From NCBI RefSeq assembly GCF_002019765.1, contig NZ_KV917380.1, positions 1,952,855-2,016,854 of the forward strand: 64,000 nucleotides of DNA. Reading direction: 5' to 3'. Of this stretch, positions 43,851 through 53,658 are shown piece by piece. Position numbers and translations under genes: made by a program. This stretch comes from Shouchella oshimensis. Lineage in GTDB: Bacteria > Bacillota > Bacilli > Bacillales > Bacillaceae_D. The notes beneath the pieces were generated by a model. That model was not told the DNA's origin. It ran no database searches and worked only from the letters and a program-made list of their open reading frames with translations. Every line of letters begins with the position of its first letter. The stretch's first letter is position 1.

Positions 43851-44500
43851 AGACGAAATATTGTGGCATTCAATCGAAAGAAGATTTAGAAGTTGTCGCT
43901 CACTCATTATGTGATTACATTGGATACGTATTTGCGAAAAGTAAACGTCAAGTGTTTCTTGATGATGTAATGGGTTGGATTCAGTCTGTTCCTCATCAAA
44001 AGAAAAATGTCGCTCTCGTTGTAAACGCAACAATAGAACAAATAAAACCCCTTTTCGAAGCGAATATTTTCCACGTTCTTCAACTTCATGGAAGTGAGTC
44101 AGTGGACACTGTTAAAGCCATTCGACATGCTTATCCAACTATTGATCTTTGGAAAGCCATCCATGTTGATGATCGTACAGTTGAGCAGCTTCACTGTTAT
44201 GCTCCTTATGTAGATGCTCTTCTGCTTGACACAAAAAGCGCACAAGCGTGGGGTGGAACAGGGCAAACATTTGAGTGGAGGCATATTCCTAAGTTTATCG
44301 AAATTGCAAACCGTTATGACACGCCTCTATTTATTGCTGGTGGAATAAACAAAGACAATATCCAAGATGCACAACACTATAACGTGTTTGGTTTAGATCT
44401 ATCCAGCGGGATAGAGCAAAACGGACGAAAAAATAAACGAGCAGTGGAAGAGCTTGAAGAGGTGATCAAAAGAGATGAAAACGGATCTTTATCCAACTGA
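43847..44500 (+). CDS. trpF: Phosphoribosylanthranilate isomerase
   Basis: This 217-residue TIM-barrel enzyme has the catalytic Cys in [29 protein letters not shown], the catalytic Asp in [18 protein letters not shown] and [11 protein letters not shown]. It shares a long 26-base overlap with trpB, suggesting coupling. The family is divergent in general, and this member is ordinary in length. Confidence 0.93.
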   Translation: MKTKYCGIQSKEDLEVVAHSLCDYIGYVFAKSKRQVFLDDVMGWIQSVPHQKKNVALVVNATIEQIKPLFEANIFHVLQLHGSESVDTVKAIRHAYPTIDLWKAIHVDDRTVEQLHCYAPYVDALLLDTKSAQAWGGTGQTFEWRHIPKFIEIANRYDTPLFIAGGINKDNIQDAQHYNVFGLDLSSGIEQNGRKNKRAVEELEEVIKRDENGSLSN

Positions 44501-45677
44501 ACAAGGTCGTTTCGGTGAGTACGGCGGGCAATATGTACCAGAAACAATTATGAGTGCACTAGAGGAATTAGAGGCGGCTTTGGATGAAGCACTAGCAGAT
44601 CCTGCATTTACAAGTGAATTAACAACATTGTTAACACAGTATGCAGGCCGAAAAACTCCGATCACATATGCCGACCAGCTTAGTAAAGCATTAGGAAATG
44701 TCTCGATTTATTTAAAACGAGAAGATTTAGTGCACACAGGCGCACATAAGCTGAACAATGCCCTCGGACAAGTATTGTTAGCAAAGCGAATGGGTAAAAA
44801 GAAAATTGTCGCTGAGACAGGCGCGGGTCAGCATGGTGTAGCGACGGCAACTGTAGCCGCGAAGTTTGGCATGGACTGTTTAATTTATATGGGCGAAACC
44901 GATATGGAGCGACAGCAGTTAAATGTGTTTCGAATGGAGCTTCTTGGTGCGAAAGTGATCCCAGCTAAGAGTGGAAGTAAAACGTTAAAAGATGCAACAA
45001 ATGAAGCCATTCGCCATTGGGTAACGAATGCCGACGATACGTTTTACATTATTGGTTCTGTAGTGGGTCCTCACCCTTATCCAAAAATGGTTCGTCAATT
45101 TCAACGTATTATTGGTGATGAAGCAAAAGAGCAAATGCTCACTGATTACGGAAAATTGCCTGATACTATTATTGCGTGCGTTGGTGGAGGAAGTAATGCG
45201 ATTGGCATGTTTTATCCATTTATTGAAGACGATGTTACGTTAGTTGGTGTGGAGGCAGCCGGCCTTGGCGTCGATTCTTCTCATCACGCTGCAACGTTAA
45301 CAAAAGGAACAAAAGGGATCATTCACGGTTCTCTAACGTATTTACTTCAAGACGAGGTAGGTCAAATTATAGAGCCATATTCTATTTCAGCTGGTCTTGA
45401 TTATCCTGGAATTGGTCCAGAGCATGCCTATTTAGCAGATTCAGGTCGTGTTACGTATGAAGCGGTAACAGATGAAGAGGCTCTCTCTGCTCTGCGTATG
45501 CTCGCTGAACACGAGGGCATTATTTGTGCCCTGGAATCAGCACATGCTGTTGCTCAAGCGATTAAACAAAGTAAAGTAGGAGAAAATGAAACAATTTTAA
45601 TCTGTTTATCCGGACGCGGCGACAAGGACATGCATACCATTTACAAAAATGTTGAAGGAGGTTCTTCCCATGAATAG
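44475..45677 (+). CDS. trpB: Tryptophan synthase beta subunit
   Basis: This 400-residue PLP enzyme condenses indole and serine. It shows [12 protein letters not shown], the PLP Lys in [45 protein letters not shown] and the C-terminal [12 protein letters not shown] 44475 has GAGGTGAT about nine bases ahead. It is of the TrpB1 type that partners with TrpA, encoded next with an 8-base overlap. Confidence 0.96.
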   Translation: MKTDLYPTEQGRFGEYGGQYVPETIMSALEELEAALDEALADPAFTSELTTLLTQYAGRKTPITYADQLSKALGNVSIYLKREDLVHTGAHKLNNALGQVLLAKRMGKKKIVAETGAGQHGVATATVAAKFGMDCLIYMGETDMERQQLNVFRMELLGAKVIPAKSGSKTLKDATNEAIRHWVTNADDTFYIIGSVVGPHPYPKMVRQFQRIIGDEAKEQMLTDYGKLPDTIIACVGGGSNAIGMFYPFIEDDVTLVGVEAAGLGVDSSHHAATLTKGTKGIIHGSLTYLLQDEVGQIIEPYSISAGLDYPGIGPEHAYLADSGRVTYEAVTDEEALSALRMLAEHEGIICALESAHAVAQAIKQSKVGENETILICLSGRGDKDMHTIYKNVEGGSSHE

Positions 45678-46479
45678 GTTGGCGCAAGCTTTACAAAAGG
45701 ATGATTTGTTCATTCCGTTTATAACGGCGGGAGATCCTTCTCTTGACGTGACGATTGAGCTACTGCTTTCATTACAAAAGCAAGGGGCCGATGTTATTGA
45801 ACTAGGTGTGCCGTACTCTGATCCTTTAGCGGATGGACCTACTATACAAGCAGCTTCTATTCGAGCTATTAAAGCAGGAACCACACTACCGCAAATTTTA
45901 AAGATGATTCCATTAGCTCGAAGCAAAGGTGTCCATGTACCCATTATTTTGTTTACGTATGCAAATCCTCTTTATCAATACGGATTCGAAACTTTTGTTG
46001 AACAGGCATCGACGTTTGAAGTAGACGGTGTTCTCGTTCCAGATTTACCATTTGAAGAAGCCCAGACATTGGCCACATTATGTAAAGCAAATGGCTTGTC
46101 TTTTATATCAATGGTAGCCCCCACTTCAAGAGAGCGGATTAAAAAAATTGCTTCATCTGCAAGTGGTTTTTTATATTGTGTATCAACGACCGGCGTGACC
46201 GGTGCTCGTGACCAATTGCCTGCTGATTTAAAAAAGTTTATTGATACAGTAAAGCAGCACGCTCAGGTTCCTTGTGTGGTTGGATTCGGTATTCATAAAC
46301 GTGAGCAAGTAGAAGCTATTCAACAGTACGCTGACGGAGTTGTAATTGGAAGTGCGATTGTGAAAGAAATAGAAAAGCGGGGAAAACAACTTCTAATTGA
46401 AAGAGAAAAAGAAAAGGCTCTTGCGGAGATTGAACACTATATTGGTGAGCTTCAAGGAATAAATACAGTATCTCGTTAA
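45670..46479 (+). CDS. trpA: Tryptophan synthase alpha subunit
   Basis: This 269-residue TIM-barrel lyase releases indole from indole-glycerol phosphate. It has the catalytic Glu in [16 protein letters not shown], the Asp in [30 protein letters not shown] and [12 protein letters not shown] 45670 follows AAGGAGG by eight bases; an in-frame ATG at 45649 comes before that site and is rejected. Confidence 0.95.
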   Translation: MNRLAQALQKDDLFIPFITAGDPSLDVTIELLLSLQKQGADVIELGVPYSDPLADGPTIQAASIRAIKAGTTLPQILKMIPLARSKGVHVPIILFTYANPLYQYGFETFVEQASTFEVDGVLVPDLPFEEAQTLATLCKANGLSFISMVAPTSRERIKKIASSASGFLYCVSTTGVTGARDQLPADLKKFIDTVKQHAQVPCVVGFGIHKREQVEAIQQYADGVVIGSAIVKEIEKRGKQLLIEREKEKALAEIEHYIGELQGINTVSR

Positions 46480-46547
46480 AAAAATGTTGAAGAAAAAGCT
46501 CTTTTTTCGTAGGATAACTAGTAATATTATTGAAAGTAGGTGTGGAC

Positions 46548-47645
46548 ATGCTCGTTAAAAAACAAATTCGTGGTCTACCTGCGTATGCACCGGGCAAACC
46601 AATTGCTGAGGTGAAGCGCGAATATGGATTAGATCATGTCATAAAAATGGCTTCAAATGAAAATCCATACGGAGCGTCACCAAAAGTAGCAGAAAGAATT
46701 GCGATGGTTGCAAGCGAAACGGCTATTTACCCTGACGGCTATGGAACAGAGCTACGGGAAGCTTTAGCATCGAAGCATCAAGTAAGTGAAAAGCAAATTA
46801 TGTTAGGGAATGGATCCGACGAAGTGATACAATTTCTATGTCGTGGGTTTTTATCGTCTAATACCAATACGGTTATGGCGACGCCTTCTTTTTCACAATA
46901 TAAATTAAATGCAACCATTGAAGATGCTCAAATTATAGAGGTTCCTGTTACAAGCAGTGGAGATCATGACTTAGAAGCGATGCTTGCTGCGATTAACGAG
47001 CAAACGCGTATTGTTTGGGTCTGTAATCCAAATAATCCTAACGGTGTCGCGTTAAGTCGTGAAGCATTTAGACACTTTTTAGATCGTGTTCCAAAAGAGT
47101 GTTTAGTCGTTTCAGATGAGGCTTACTACGAATATGTGACAACCGATGATTATCCTGATAGCGTATCATTGCTTTCTCACTATCCACAATTAGTTGTGTT
47201 ACGTACGTTCTCAAAAGCGTATGGATTAGCTGGTTTACGAGTAGGATATGGCATTGCGAGTGAGAGCGTTGCACAAGCGATTGACCCTGTTAGACCTCCG
47301 TTTAATAACAATGCGATTGCGCATCAAGCTGCTCTAGCCGCACTAGAGGACGAAGCGTTTATTCGATTGTGTAAAGAAAAAAATCAGCAAGAAAAGCAGC
47401 GTTTAAGAGCGTATTTTGAGAAAGAGGGTTTCTTTGTGTATCCCTCCGAAACGAATTTCCTTTTAGTTGAGACAGGCATTCCAGGGAATCAACTTTTTCA
47501 AGCATTCCTTGAAAAAGGGTTTATTCTTCGTTCTGGTGAAGCGCTAGGGTATCCAACCGGTATTCGTATTTCTATTGGTAGTAAAGAAGAAAATGATGCT
47601 TTCTTAGAAGTGGCACCGACCATTTTTAACACATGTAAAACGTAA
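46548..47645 (+). CDS. hisC: Histidinol-phosphate / aromatic amino acid aminotransferase
   Basis: This 365-residue class I/II PLP aminotransferase has MASNENPYG, NGSDEVIQFL, WVCNPNNPNG, the PLP Lys in RTFSKAYGLAGLRVGYG and the closing RISIGSKEENDAFLE. In B. subtilis HisC serves both histidine synthesis and Tyr/Phe transamination, which explains its place between trpA and tyrA. ATG 46548 is preceded by AGTAGGTGTGG; a TTG 18 bases upstream is less likely. A 68-base gap separates it from trpA, without a clear terminator. Confidence 0.94.
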   Translation: MLVKKQIRGLPAYAPGKPIAEVKREYGLDHVIKMASNENPYGASPKVAERIAMVASETAIYPDGYGTELREALASKHQVSEKQIMLGNGSDEVIQFLCRGFLSSNTNTVMATPSFSQYKLNATIEDAQIIEVPVTSSGDHDLEAMLAAINEQTRIVWVCNPNNPNGVALSREAFRHFLDRVPKECLVVSDEAYYEYVTTDDYPDSVSLLSHYPQLVVLRTFSKAYGLAGLRVGYGIASESVAQAIDPVRPPFNNNAIAHQAALAALEDEAFIRLCKEKNQQEKQRLRAYFEKEGFFVYPSETNFLLVETGIPGNQLFQAFLEKGFILRSGEALGYPTGIRISIGSKEENDAFLEVAPTIFNTCKT

Positions 47646-47671
47646 TGAAGTAGTGCAGGGAGGACCACAGC

Positions 47672-48763
47672 ATGACGAACATCTTTATAATTGGTATGGG
47701 CCTAATTGGGGGGTCATTGTCCCTTGCTTTGAAACAGGATTCAACTTTTCATCGAATAGGCTTTGATATTTCAGAGGATGAAACGAATATGGCTCATCAG
47801 TTAGGGATTATTGATGAGCGTGTAACACGTTTAGAGGATGGGGCTGAACGTGCTGACGTTATTATTATTGCCACGCCAGTAGGTGTGACCATAAAGATCA
47901 TAGAGCAGCTAAGCACAATGTCCTTGAAAAAGGGTGTTATTTTAACAGATGTAGGCTCGACGAAACGAACGATCGTTGAGCAAGCTGAGCAGCTTTTACC
48001 ATCTGTGTGCTTTATTGGTGGGCATCCAATGGCTGGTTCACATAAATCAGGAGTGACGGCAGCACAAGAACATTTATTTGAAAATGCGTTCTACCTCTTA
48101 ACACCAACGGCAAAGACACCTAGGGACCAAATGATATCGTTAAAAAATATTTTGAAATTGACGAAAGCGCGCTTTATTGAACTTGATGCAAAGCGACACG
48201 ATCGACTTGTTGGTGTTGTCAGTCATTTTCCACATATTGTAGCAGCCGGACTCGTTCATCAACTTGAAAAGATGCAAGCAACAGATGATCAAGTGACCGC
48301 GCTTGCTGCTGGCGGCTTTAAAGACATTACAAGAATTGCTTCAGCAAGTCCTATTATGTGGCGTGATATTTTAGTACATAATAAAGAAGAAATGATTCGA
48401 TTAATGAATGAGTGGCAGCGAGAGATGGATGAAATCCGTGAATTCATTGAAGAAGAAGATCATGAGAGCATTTATCAATTTTTTGCAGGAGCTCGTCAAA
48501 TTCGTGAGGGGTTACCGCAGAAATCTCGTGGAGCAATTCCAGCGTTTTATGACTTATATGTTGATGTTCCCGATCACCTCGGAGTAGTATCAGACGTGAC
48601 CTATGTTCTTGCGGAAAATAAAATTCATTTGACCAACATTCGCATTCTCGAAGCAAGAGAAGACATTATGGGTGTTTTACGGTTAAGCTTCCGCTCAGAA
48701 GAAGATCGAACGCACGCTCGAACAGTTTTAATCGAACGCCATTACCAAATTTACGAACAATAG
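47672..48763 (+). CDS. tyrA: Prephenate dehydrogenase with C-terminal ACT domain
   Basis: The protein has 363 residues: a dinucleotide fold (IIGMGLIGGSLSLALK), VILTDVGSTKR, the substrate region GGHPMAGSHKSG and catalytic His in GVVSHFPHIVAAGLV, then an ACT regulatory domain (about 292-360; YVDVPDHLGVVSDVTYVLAE) that probably senses tyrosine. It oxidatively decarboxylates prephenate to 4-hydroxyphenylpyruvate. A strong terminator follows directly; aroA (EPSP synthase), next in B. subtilis, is not present. Confidence 0.95.
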   Translation: MTNIFIIGMGLIGGSLSLALKQDSTFHRIGFDISEDETNMAHQLGIIDERVTRLEDGAERADVIIIATPVGVTIKIIEQLSTMSLKKGVILTDVGSTKRTIVEQAEQLLPSVCFIGGHPMAGSHKSGVTAAQEHLFENAFYLLTPTAKTPRDQMISLKNILKLTKARFIELDAKRHDRLVGVVSHFPHIVAAGLVHQLEKMQATDDQVTALAAGGFKDITRIASASPIMWRDILVHNKEEMIRLMNEWQREMDEIREFIEEEDHESIYQFFAGARQIREGLPQKSRGAIPAFYDLYVDVPDHLGVVSDVTYVLAENKIHLTNIRILEAREDIMGVLRLSFRSEEDRTHARTVLIERHYQIYEQ

Positions 48764-48804
48764 TAAGAAGCGTCTGATTGAACAGGTCAGGCGTTTGTAT
48801 AAAA

Positions 48805-48843
48805 AAACCCCCTTGAAAACGCTTACGCTTTTCAAGGGGGTTT
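48805..48843. terminator. Strong terminator after tyrA
   Basis: AAACCCCCTTGAAAA and TTTTCAAGGGGGTTT form a perfect 15-bp stem around CGCTTACGC. The A run before and short T run after allow action in both directions. Confidence 0.85.
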
Positions 48844-48921
48844 AGCTATAAAAGCTAAAATGTATGGATAGGAGTGGAGAGAAACCATACGCTAATTAGA
48901 TAATAAAAGAAAACGCTTACA
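48814..48921. promoter_or_regulatory. Two cre-like CcpA sites
   Basis: TGAAAACGCTTACG (48814-48827, inside the tyrA terminator) and AGAAAACGCTTACA (48908-48921) each match the catabolite-responsive consensus TGNAANCGNTNNCA at all but one fixed position. The second lies 73 bases upstream of a likely ypiA promoter. The 278-base gap between tyrA and ypiA holds nothing else I can name except a small TTTAGC/GCTAAA hairpin at 48841-48859. Confidence 0.35.
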
Positions 48922-48971
48922 AAGTCAATACTATTCATAAAAATCTTTTGTTTTTTTCTGAAACAGAAAGG

Positions 48972-48999
48972 TTGCCCGTATGACGAATGATCATATAAA
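48972..48999 (+). promoter_or_regulatory. Candidate sigma-A promoter of ypiA
   Basis: TTGCCC (48972-48977), 16-base spacer, TATAAA (48994-48999). Confidence 0.45.
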
Positions 49000-49041
49000 C
49001 TATACGTATACCGTTTGTTATGAAAAGGAGCAAGAACATTT

Positions 49042-50295
49042 ATGTTGAAAGAACATGTTTTTTCTAAAATAGAGGCTGGAAACATTGAAGATGCCTTAGC
49101 GTATATAGCCGAACATGCTTTATCAGATAACCATCAAATTCGGTTTGAAGCGGCTGAGCTCTATTACGAACTTGGGCATATTCGAGAAGCACGAACCATT
49201 GTTGAAGAGCTTCGTTCCCTTTATCCAGATGAAGGCTCCTTAGCCATTCTTTCAGCGGAAATGATGATTGATGAAGATCAAGAGGATGAAGCAATTGAAT
49301 TATTACTAGAAGTTGGCGCAAAGGATGACAGCTTTGTACAAGCGCAACTTTTACTTGCCGATTTGTATCAATTACAAGCTCTTGATGAAGTCGCCGAACA
49401 AAAGTTACTTGCGGCATTACAAAAAGACCCTGAAGAAATGATCCTTATCTATGCGCTAGGTGAATTTTATTTAAATCAAGGGGCATATAATAAGGCAATA
49501 CCGTATTTAAAACAATCTCTTCACGCTCAATTAGGTGAAGTGAACGTTGGGTTATCACTGGCAGAAGCATATAGTGGGAATGGACAATTTGAAGAGGCAT
49601 TACACTTATACCATCAACAAGAAACAAATAAAATGACCCCTGACCAATTATTCAGCTTTGGCTTTACTGCTTATCAACAGGGTGATTACCCAGTTGTAAT
49701 TGAACAGCTCGGTGCAGTAAAAAGTTTGGACGCTGATTTTACAAGTGTTTATATGCCACTTGCAAAAGCTTACGAAGCCGAAAATCGTCTAGATGAGGCA
49801 TTCGAGACGTTAAAAGATGGGATTCGAATGGATGAATTTAATGACCAGCTCCCGATGATGGCTGGTCAAGTGCTGACAAAAATGAACGATCTTGTCGGTG
49901 CTGAGCAGTACTTTCGTCAGGCTTTGGCACTAAATCCCTCGAATATGACTAGTATTCAAGCACTTGCTGCACTGTTAAAAGAAGACGAGAGAGCTGAAGA
50001 GCTACAAGAGCTTGTTGAACACGTTCAAGAGTATGGAGAACATGACCCTGTACTAACGTGGTACCACGCTTTTTCGAAAGCACAATTGGAGTCTTATGAA
50101 GAAGCTCGTTTGTTATATGAAGAAGCTGAACCGTTTTTTAAGGAGGATGCCGACTTTTTAATTGAATACGGCTATTTTCTCCTTGAAGAAGGGAAACGAA
50201 CGAAAGCAGCTGAGTTATTTGGACAAGCGCTTCACGTTGATCCGACAAGAACAGACTTAATTGAGCTGATTGACCAGCTCCAACACGAGGAATGA
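49042..50295 (+). CDS. ypiA: TPR-repeat protein YpiA
   Basis: This 417-residue acidic cytoplasmic protein consists of about ten TPR repeats from end to end (for example ALGEFYLNQGAYNKAIPYLK, LAEAYSGNGQFEEALHLYHQ, YGYFLLEEGKRTKAAELFGQ). TPR arrays bind other proteins; the partner is unknown. Position ahead of ypiB, ypiF and qcrA matches B. subtilis ypiA. AAAGGAG lies about 11 bases before the ATG. Confidence 0.88.
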   Translation: MLKEHVFSKIEAGNIEDALAYIAEHALSDNHQIRFEAAELYYELGHIREARTIVEELRSLYPDEGSLAILSAEMMIDEDQEDEAIELLLEVGAKDDSFVQAQLLLADLYQLQALDEVAEQKLLAALQKDPEEMILIYALGEFYLNQGAYNKAIPYLKQSLHAQLGEVNVGLSLAEAYSGNGQFEEALHLYHQQETNKMTPDQLFSFGFTAYQQGDYPVVIEQLGAVKSLDADFTSVYMPLAKAYEAENRLDEAFETLKDGIRMDEFNDQLPMMAGQVLTKMNDLVGAEQYFRQALALNPSNMTSIQALAALLKEDERAEELQELVEHVQEYGEHDPVLTWYHAFSKAQLESYEEARLLYEEAEPFFKEDADFLIEYGYFLLEEGKRTKAAELFGQALHVDPTRTDLIELIDQLQHEE

Positions 50296-50409
50296 CAAGA
50301 TTTGTTGAAAAGAATTCAAGTCAATAGAAAAGGGAATGCTGTATCTTAAGGCGAAATGTACAAGAGAATCTTATTTGGTGCTTTTATAAAAGGAAAGGGG
50401 AGAAAGCAA

Positions 50410-50958
50410 TTGGGTAGTATTATTCCTGTAATGGATAAAAAGTCTTTTTTGCGTAGTTTCCTCAAACGACATCAATTAAAACGCCGTGAGTGTGCTTGGT
50501 TGCTAAATTATTTAATGAACGATGATGGCTTAATGGAACGAGTCCATTTTTTAGACCGTTCCGATGAAACGCCAAAGGCACTTATCATTTCTACTCAAGG
50601 AATCGACACCGTTCCATTTTCGTTTCGAAAGCAGCACCACGTGACAACAGACTGTGAAAAAGCGTTTCACGATATTCGCTTAAATCATACAGAAGAGATT
50701 TACATTGAACTTCATTTTAAGGATCAAGAACTTCATGCGCAGTACCTAGCGGTTCTCGAAGACAACCCATATTTACCAGAAACAAAAGAACGAAAGCAAC
50801 GCTTTGAATCAGAGGCCAACGTTGTCTTATCTGAGAGCATTCGCCAATTTCAGTTGAACAAAATAAATGATGAAATTAATCAAGCGTTAGATGCACATGA
50901 TAAAGAAGCGTTTCTCGCTTTAACAGAAAAACTAAATCATTTATTAAAAAACTCCTAA
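50410..50958 (+). CDS. ypiB: YpiB-family protein (UPF0302)
   Basis: This 182-residue protein has the recognisable core FLKRHQLKRRECAWLLNYLM and TTDCEKAFHDIRLN plus a C-terminal helical IDEAL-like region (QLNKINDEINQALDAHDKEA). I chose TTG 50410: AAAGGGGAG lies 7 bases ahead and the resulting N-terminus has the same length before KKSFL as B. subtilis YpiB. An ATG at 50431 is the alternative. Function is unknown; the gene is conserved next to qcrA, so a link to respiration has been suggested by position only. Confidence 0.87.
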   Translation: MGSIIPVMDKKSFLRSFLKRHQLKRRECAWLLNYLMNDDGLMERVHFLDRSDETPKALIISTQGIDTVPFSFRKQHHVTTDCEKAFHDIRLNHTEEIYIELHFKDQELHAQYLAVLEDNPYLPETKERKQRFESEANVVLSESIRQFQLNKINDEINQALDAHDKEAFLALTEKLNHLLKNS

Positions 50959-50986
50959 AACAGAGCCCGAAGGCTCTGTTTTTTTT
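50957..50986 (+). terminator. Rho-independent terminator after ypiB
   Basis: AAAACAGAGCC and GGCTCTGTTTT form a stem with loop CGAA and T run. Confidence 0.93.
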
Positions 50987-50994
50987 GGTATACT
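50986..50994 (+). promoter_or_regulatory. Extended -10 promoter of ypiF
   Basis: TGGTATACT directly after the ypiB terminator; the -35 position falls in the terminator stem and is poor. Confidence 0.4.
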
Positions 50995-51018
50995 AAAAAA
51001 GAGGAAGGAAGTGGTCAG

Positions 51019-51486
51019 ATGCGCTTTAGAACCGAAGACACCGATACGTATTTACAATCCCGAGATTACGTCGATACAGCCATTGTACCCCTTGTAAAGG
51101 TATCGTTAACGGCAGACATTAAGTCAACTATTCAAGCGACTGAATTTACAACAATTTTAAGTGAGGAAATGGAACGTCAATTTCGAGGACGGGTCATGCT
51201 GTTTCCGCCATTTAGCTACAATGATACCGAATCAGCAGAAGCAAAAAGAGAGCGTCTACAGATCTGGCAAACCGAATTAGGGGATGCAGGATTTCACTAT
51301 ATCGTTTTGTTAACATCAGATGCGAATTGGAAGCAGGATGAACAAACATTAGAGCCGTTGCAATTAGTGTACGTGCCATCCATTGCCCTTGAATACATTG
51401 AACAAAAAAACAGAAAAAAAGTCATGGATGATCAAATGCAACAAATTTTGCCGTTAATTACAGGGTTATGGCAAAAAAAACGCTGA
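51019..51486 (+). CDS. ypiF: YpiF-like protein (DUF2487)
   Basis: This 155-residue soluble protein begins MRFRTEDTDTYLQSRDYVDT and has alternating strands and helices (VMLFPPFSYND; FHYIVLLTSD), consistent with an alpha/beta fold. Position just upstream of qcrA matches ypiF of B. subtilis; function unknown. GAAGGAAG lies before the ATG. Confidence 0.8.
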   Translation: MRFRTEDTDTYLQSRDYVDTAIVPLVKVSLTADIKSTIQATEFTTILSEEMERQFRGRVMLFPPFSYNDTESAEAKRERLQIWQTELGDAGFHYIVLLTSDANWKQDEQTLEPLQLVYVPSIALEYIEQKNRKKVMDDQMQQILPLITGLWQKKR

Positions 51487-51506
51487 AAGCGCTATTCTAA
51501 CTCATA

Positions 51507-51535
51507 TTGCTTAATGTATGCGGTTATAGTATGAT
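51507..51535 (+). promoter_or_regulatory. Sigma-A promoter of qcrABC
   Basis: TTGCTT (51507-51512), exactly 17 bases, TATGAT (51530-51535). Confidence 0.7.
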
Positions 51536-51609
51536 AGTAACGTCCTAGTATTAATCTGTATGATACCAAGCTAAACTTGGTCGATTTTGAACTGTTAGGA
51601 GGTTTAGAA

Positions 51610-52101
51610 GTGAGCGAAAGAGAGCACAAAGTTTCGAGACGGCAATTTTTATCGTACACGCTCACAGGAGTAGGTGGATTTATGGCTGCAGGTATGTTAA
51701 TGCCTATGGTTCGTTTTGCCCTTGATCCTGCATTAAAAGCAGGCGCTGAGTCTTCTATGGTAGCGGTATGCGAGCTAGACGAATTAACAGATTCGCCGCA
51801 GCGATTCACAAGGAGCTTTAGCCAACAAGATTCTTGGTATGAATCAACTGTTGAGCAAGAAGCATACATCTATTTAGATGGTGACGATGTTGTTGCGCTT
51901 TCATCCGTTTGTACACACTTAGGTTGTACAATTGCTTATAACGAAGATGAGAGCGAATTCGCGTGTCCATGCCATGGTGGTCGATTTACAGAAGATGGTA
52001 CAAACGTACCTGGAACACCACCACGTCGACCGTTAGATGTGTTTGAAGTCAGTGTTGAAAATGGAACCGTATACCTTGGAGAGGTAAACCGAAGAGACTA
52101 G
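51610..52101 (+). CDS. qcrA: Menaquinol:cytochrome c reductase Rieske iron-sulfur subunit
   Basis: This 163-residue subunit has an N-terminal Tat-like twin-arginine segment (SRRQFLSYTL) and membrane anchor, then a Rieske domain whose 2Fe-2S cluster is held by CTHLGC and CPCHGG. It takes electrons from menaquinol on the outer face. The GTG at 51610 has AGGAGG seven bases ahead; the longer frame from 51577 starts upstream of that site. qcrB follows after 13 bases. Confidence 0.95.
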   Translation: MSEREHKVSRRQFLSYTLTGVGGFMAAGMLMPMVRFALDPALKAGAESSMVAVCELDELTDSPQRFTRSFSQQDSWYESTVEQEAYIYLDGDDVVALSSVCTHLGCTIAYNEDESEFACPCHGGRFTEDGTNVPGTPPRRPLDVFEVSVENGTVYLGEVNRRD

Positions 52102-52114
52102 GAGGGACGCAAAA

Positions 52115-52786
52115 ATGCTACAAAAAATTTATGATTATGTGGACGAGCGTCTAGATATTACTCCTATGTGGCGTGATATTGCGGATCACGAGGTGCCTGA
52201 GCACGTTAACCCAGCTCATCACTTTTCGGCGTTCATATACTGTTTCGGTGGATTAACATTCTTCGTAACGGTCATTCAAATTTTGTCAGGAATGTTTCTG
52301 ACAATGTATTACGTACCAGATATTGTTAATGCCCATGCATCCGTATATTTCTTACAAAATGATGTAGCAATGGGGCAAATTGTTCGCGGTATGCATCACT
52401 GGGGTGCGAGTTTAGTTATTGTCATGATGTTTCTACATACTTTACGTGTATTCTTCACTGGTTCGTATAAAAAACCACGTGAGTTAAACTGGGTTGTTGG
52501 TGTGTTAATTTTCTTCGTTATGCTTGCGCTTGGTTTAACAGGTTACTTGTTACCTTGGGATATGAAAGCATACTTCGCAACTGTTGTAACACTTGAAATT
52601 GCAGAAAGTGTACCGATTATCGGTGATTTCACAAAAGCGTTACTTGCTGGTGGTGACATCGTTGGTGCTGCGACGTTAACGCGTTTCTTTGCCATTCATG
52701 TATTCTTCTTACCAGCGGCACTACTTGGACTATTAGGTGCCCACTTTATTATGATTCGTAGACAGGGAATCTCTGGACCTCTATAA
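52115..52786 (+). CDS. qcrB: Menaquinol:cytochrome c reductase cytochrome b6 subunit
   Basis: This 223-residue protein has four membrane helices. Haem-ligand His pairs are in GMHHWGASLVIVMMFLHTLR and FAIHVFFLPAALLGLLGAHF. The short b6-type layout, with the remaining helices in the next gene, is that of Bacillus and chloroplast b6f-like complexes. Ribosome binding site AGGAGGG. Confidence 0.95.
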   Translation: MLQKIYDYVDERLDITPMWRDIADHEVPEHVNPAHHFSAFIYCFGGLTFFVTVIQILSGMFLTMYYVPDIVNAHASVYFLQNDVAMGQIVRGMHHWGASLVIVMMFLHTLRVFFTGSYKKPRELNWVVGVLIFFVMLALGLTGYLLPWDMKAYFATVVTLEIAESVPIIGDFTKALLAGGDIVGAATLTRFFAIHVFFLPAALLGLLGAHFIMIRRQGISGPL

Positions 52787-52821
52787 GAGAACCCATATTT
52801 GATAAAAAAGGAGGGAATTTC

Positions 52822-53607
52822 ATGCATCGAGGCAAAGGGATGAAATTTGTCGGCGATTCTCGTGTAAAATCAGACGGACGTAAAGTGAATGTGCCAAAGG
52901 ATTACTCGGAATATCCGGGTAAGACGGAAGCGTTTTGGCCGAACTTTTTACTTCGAGAATGGATGGTTGGTGCTGTTTTTCTCATGGGGTTTCTTTGTTT
53001 AACCCTAGCCCACCCAGCTCCTCTTGAGGCAATTGCCGACCCGTTAGAAGCTTACATACCGTTACCGGACTGGTATTTCTTATTTTTGTATCAATTACTT
53101 AAATATGAATTTGCTTCTGGAAGTTTTAATACATTAGGAACGGTTGTCATTCCTGGTATTGCATTTGGTGCCTTAATGCTTGCGCCATGGCTGGACACAT
53201 CAAAAGAGCGTCGTCCGCACAAACGCCCAATTGCAACAGCGTTAATGTTGCTTGGTGTTGCATCAGTCATCTTTTTAACGTGGGAATCTGTTGATCAACA
53301 CGATTGGGAGACGGCGGCTCAGCAAGGACAGCTTGTTATTGCGGAAGATGTTGATTTTGATACCGAGGCTGAAGGGTATGAAATCTATACAAATAACGAA
53401 TCTTGTATCAACTGTCATGGTGATCAAATGACTGGTGGTGCAGGTGCTCCAAACCTTTTAGAGACAGAGAAATCTGCTGAAGAAGTGATGGACGTTATTG
53501 TAAACGGTCAAGGCGCTATGCCAGGTGACTTGTTTGAGGGAACAGATGAAGAGCTCGAAATTTTAGCAGAATTTATTGCGAACCACGGACAAGATTCTGA
53601 GGAATAA
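52822..53607 (+). CDS. qcrC: Menaquinol:cytochrome c reductase subunit IV-cytochrome c fusion
   Basis: This 261-residue fusion protein has an N-terminal part that supplies the last membrane helices of cytochrome b (PLPDWYFLFLYQLLKYEF; about 45-170) and a C-terminal part (about 185-258) that is a cytochrome c domain with haem-binding CINCHG and Met ligand in GAMPGDLF. The fusion is typical of Bacillus QcrC. Ribosome binding site GGAGGG. A terminator follows. Confidence 0.95.
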   Translation: MHRGKGMKFVGDSRVKSDGRKVNVPKDYSEYPGKTEAFWPNFLLREWMVGAVFLMGFLCLTLAHPAPLEAIADPLEAYIPLPDWYFLFLYQLLKYEFASGSFNTLGTVVIPGIAFGALMLAPWLDTSKERRPHKRPIATALMLLGVASVIFLTWESVDQHDWETAAQQGQLVIAEDVDFDTEAEGYEIYTNNESCINCHGDQMTGGAGAPNLLETEKSAEEVMDVIVNGQGAMPGDLFEGTDEELEILAEFIANHGQDSEE

Positions 53608-53615
53608 GATTAGAG

Positions 53616-53642
53616 AGAGCCACCTTAGAGGTGGCTCTTTTT
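53616..53642 (+). terminator. Rho-independent terminator of qcr operon
   Basis: AGAGCCACC and GGTGGCTCT, 5-base loop, TTTT. Confidence 0.9.
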
Positions 53643-53658
53643 ACATAGGGGTGTAAAG

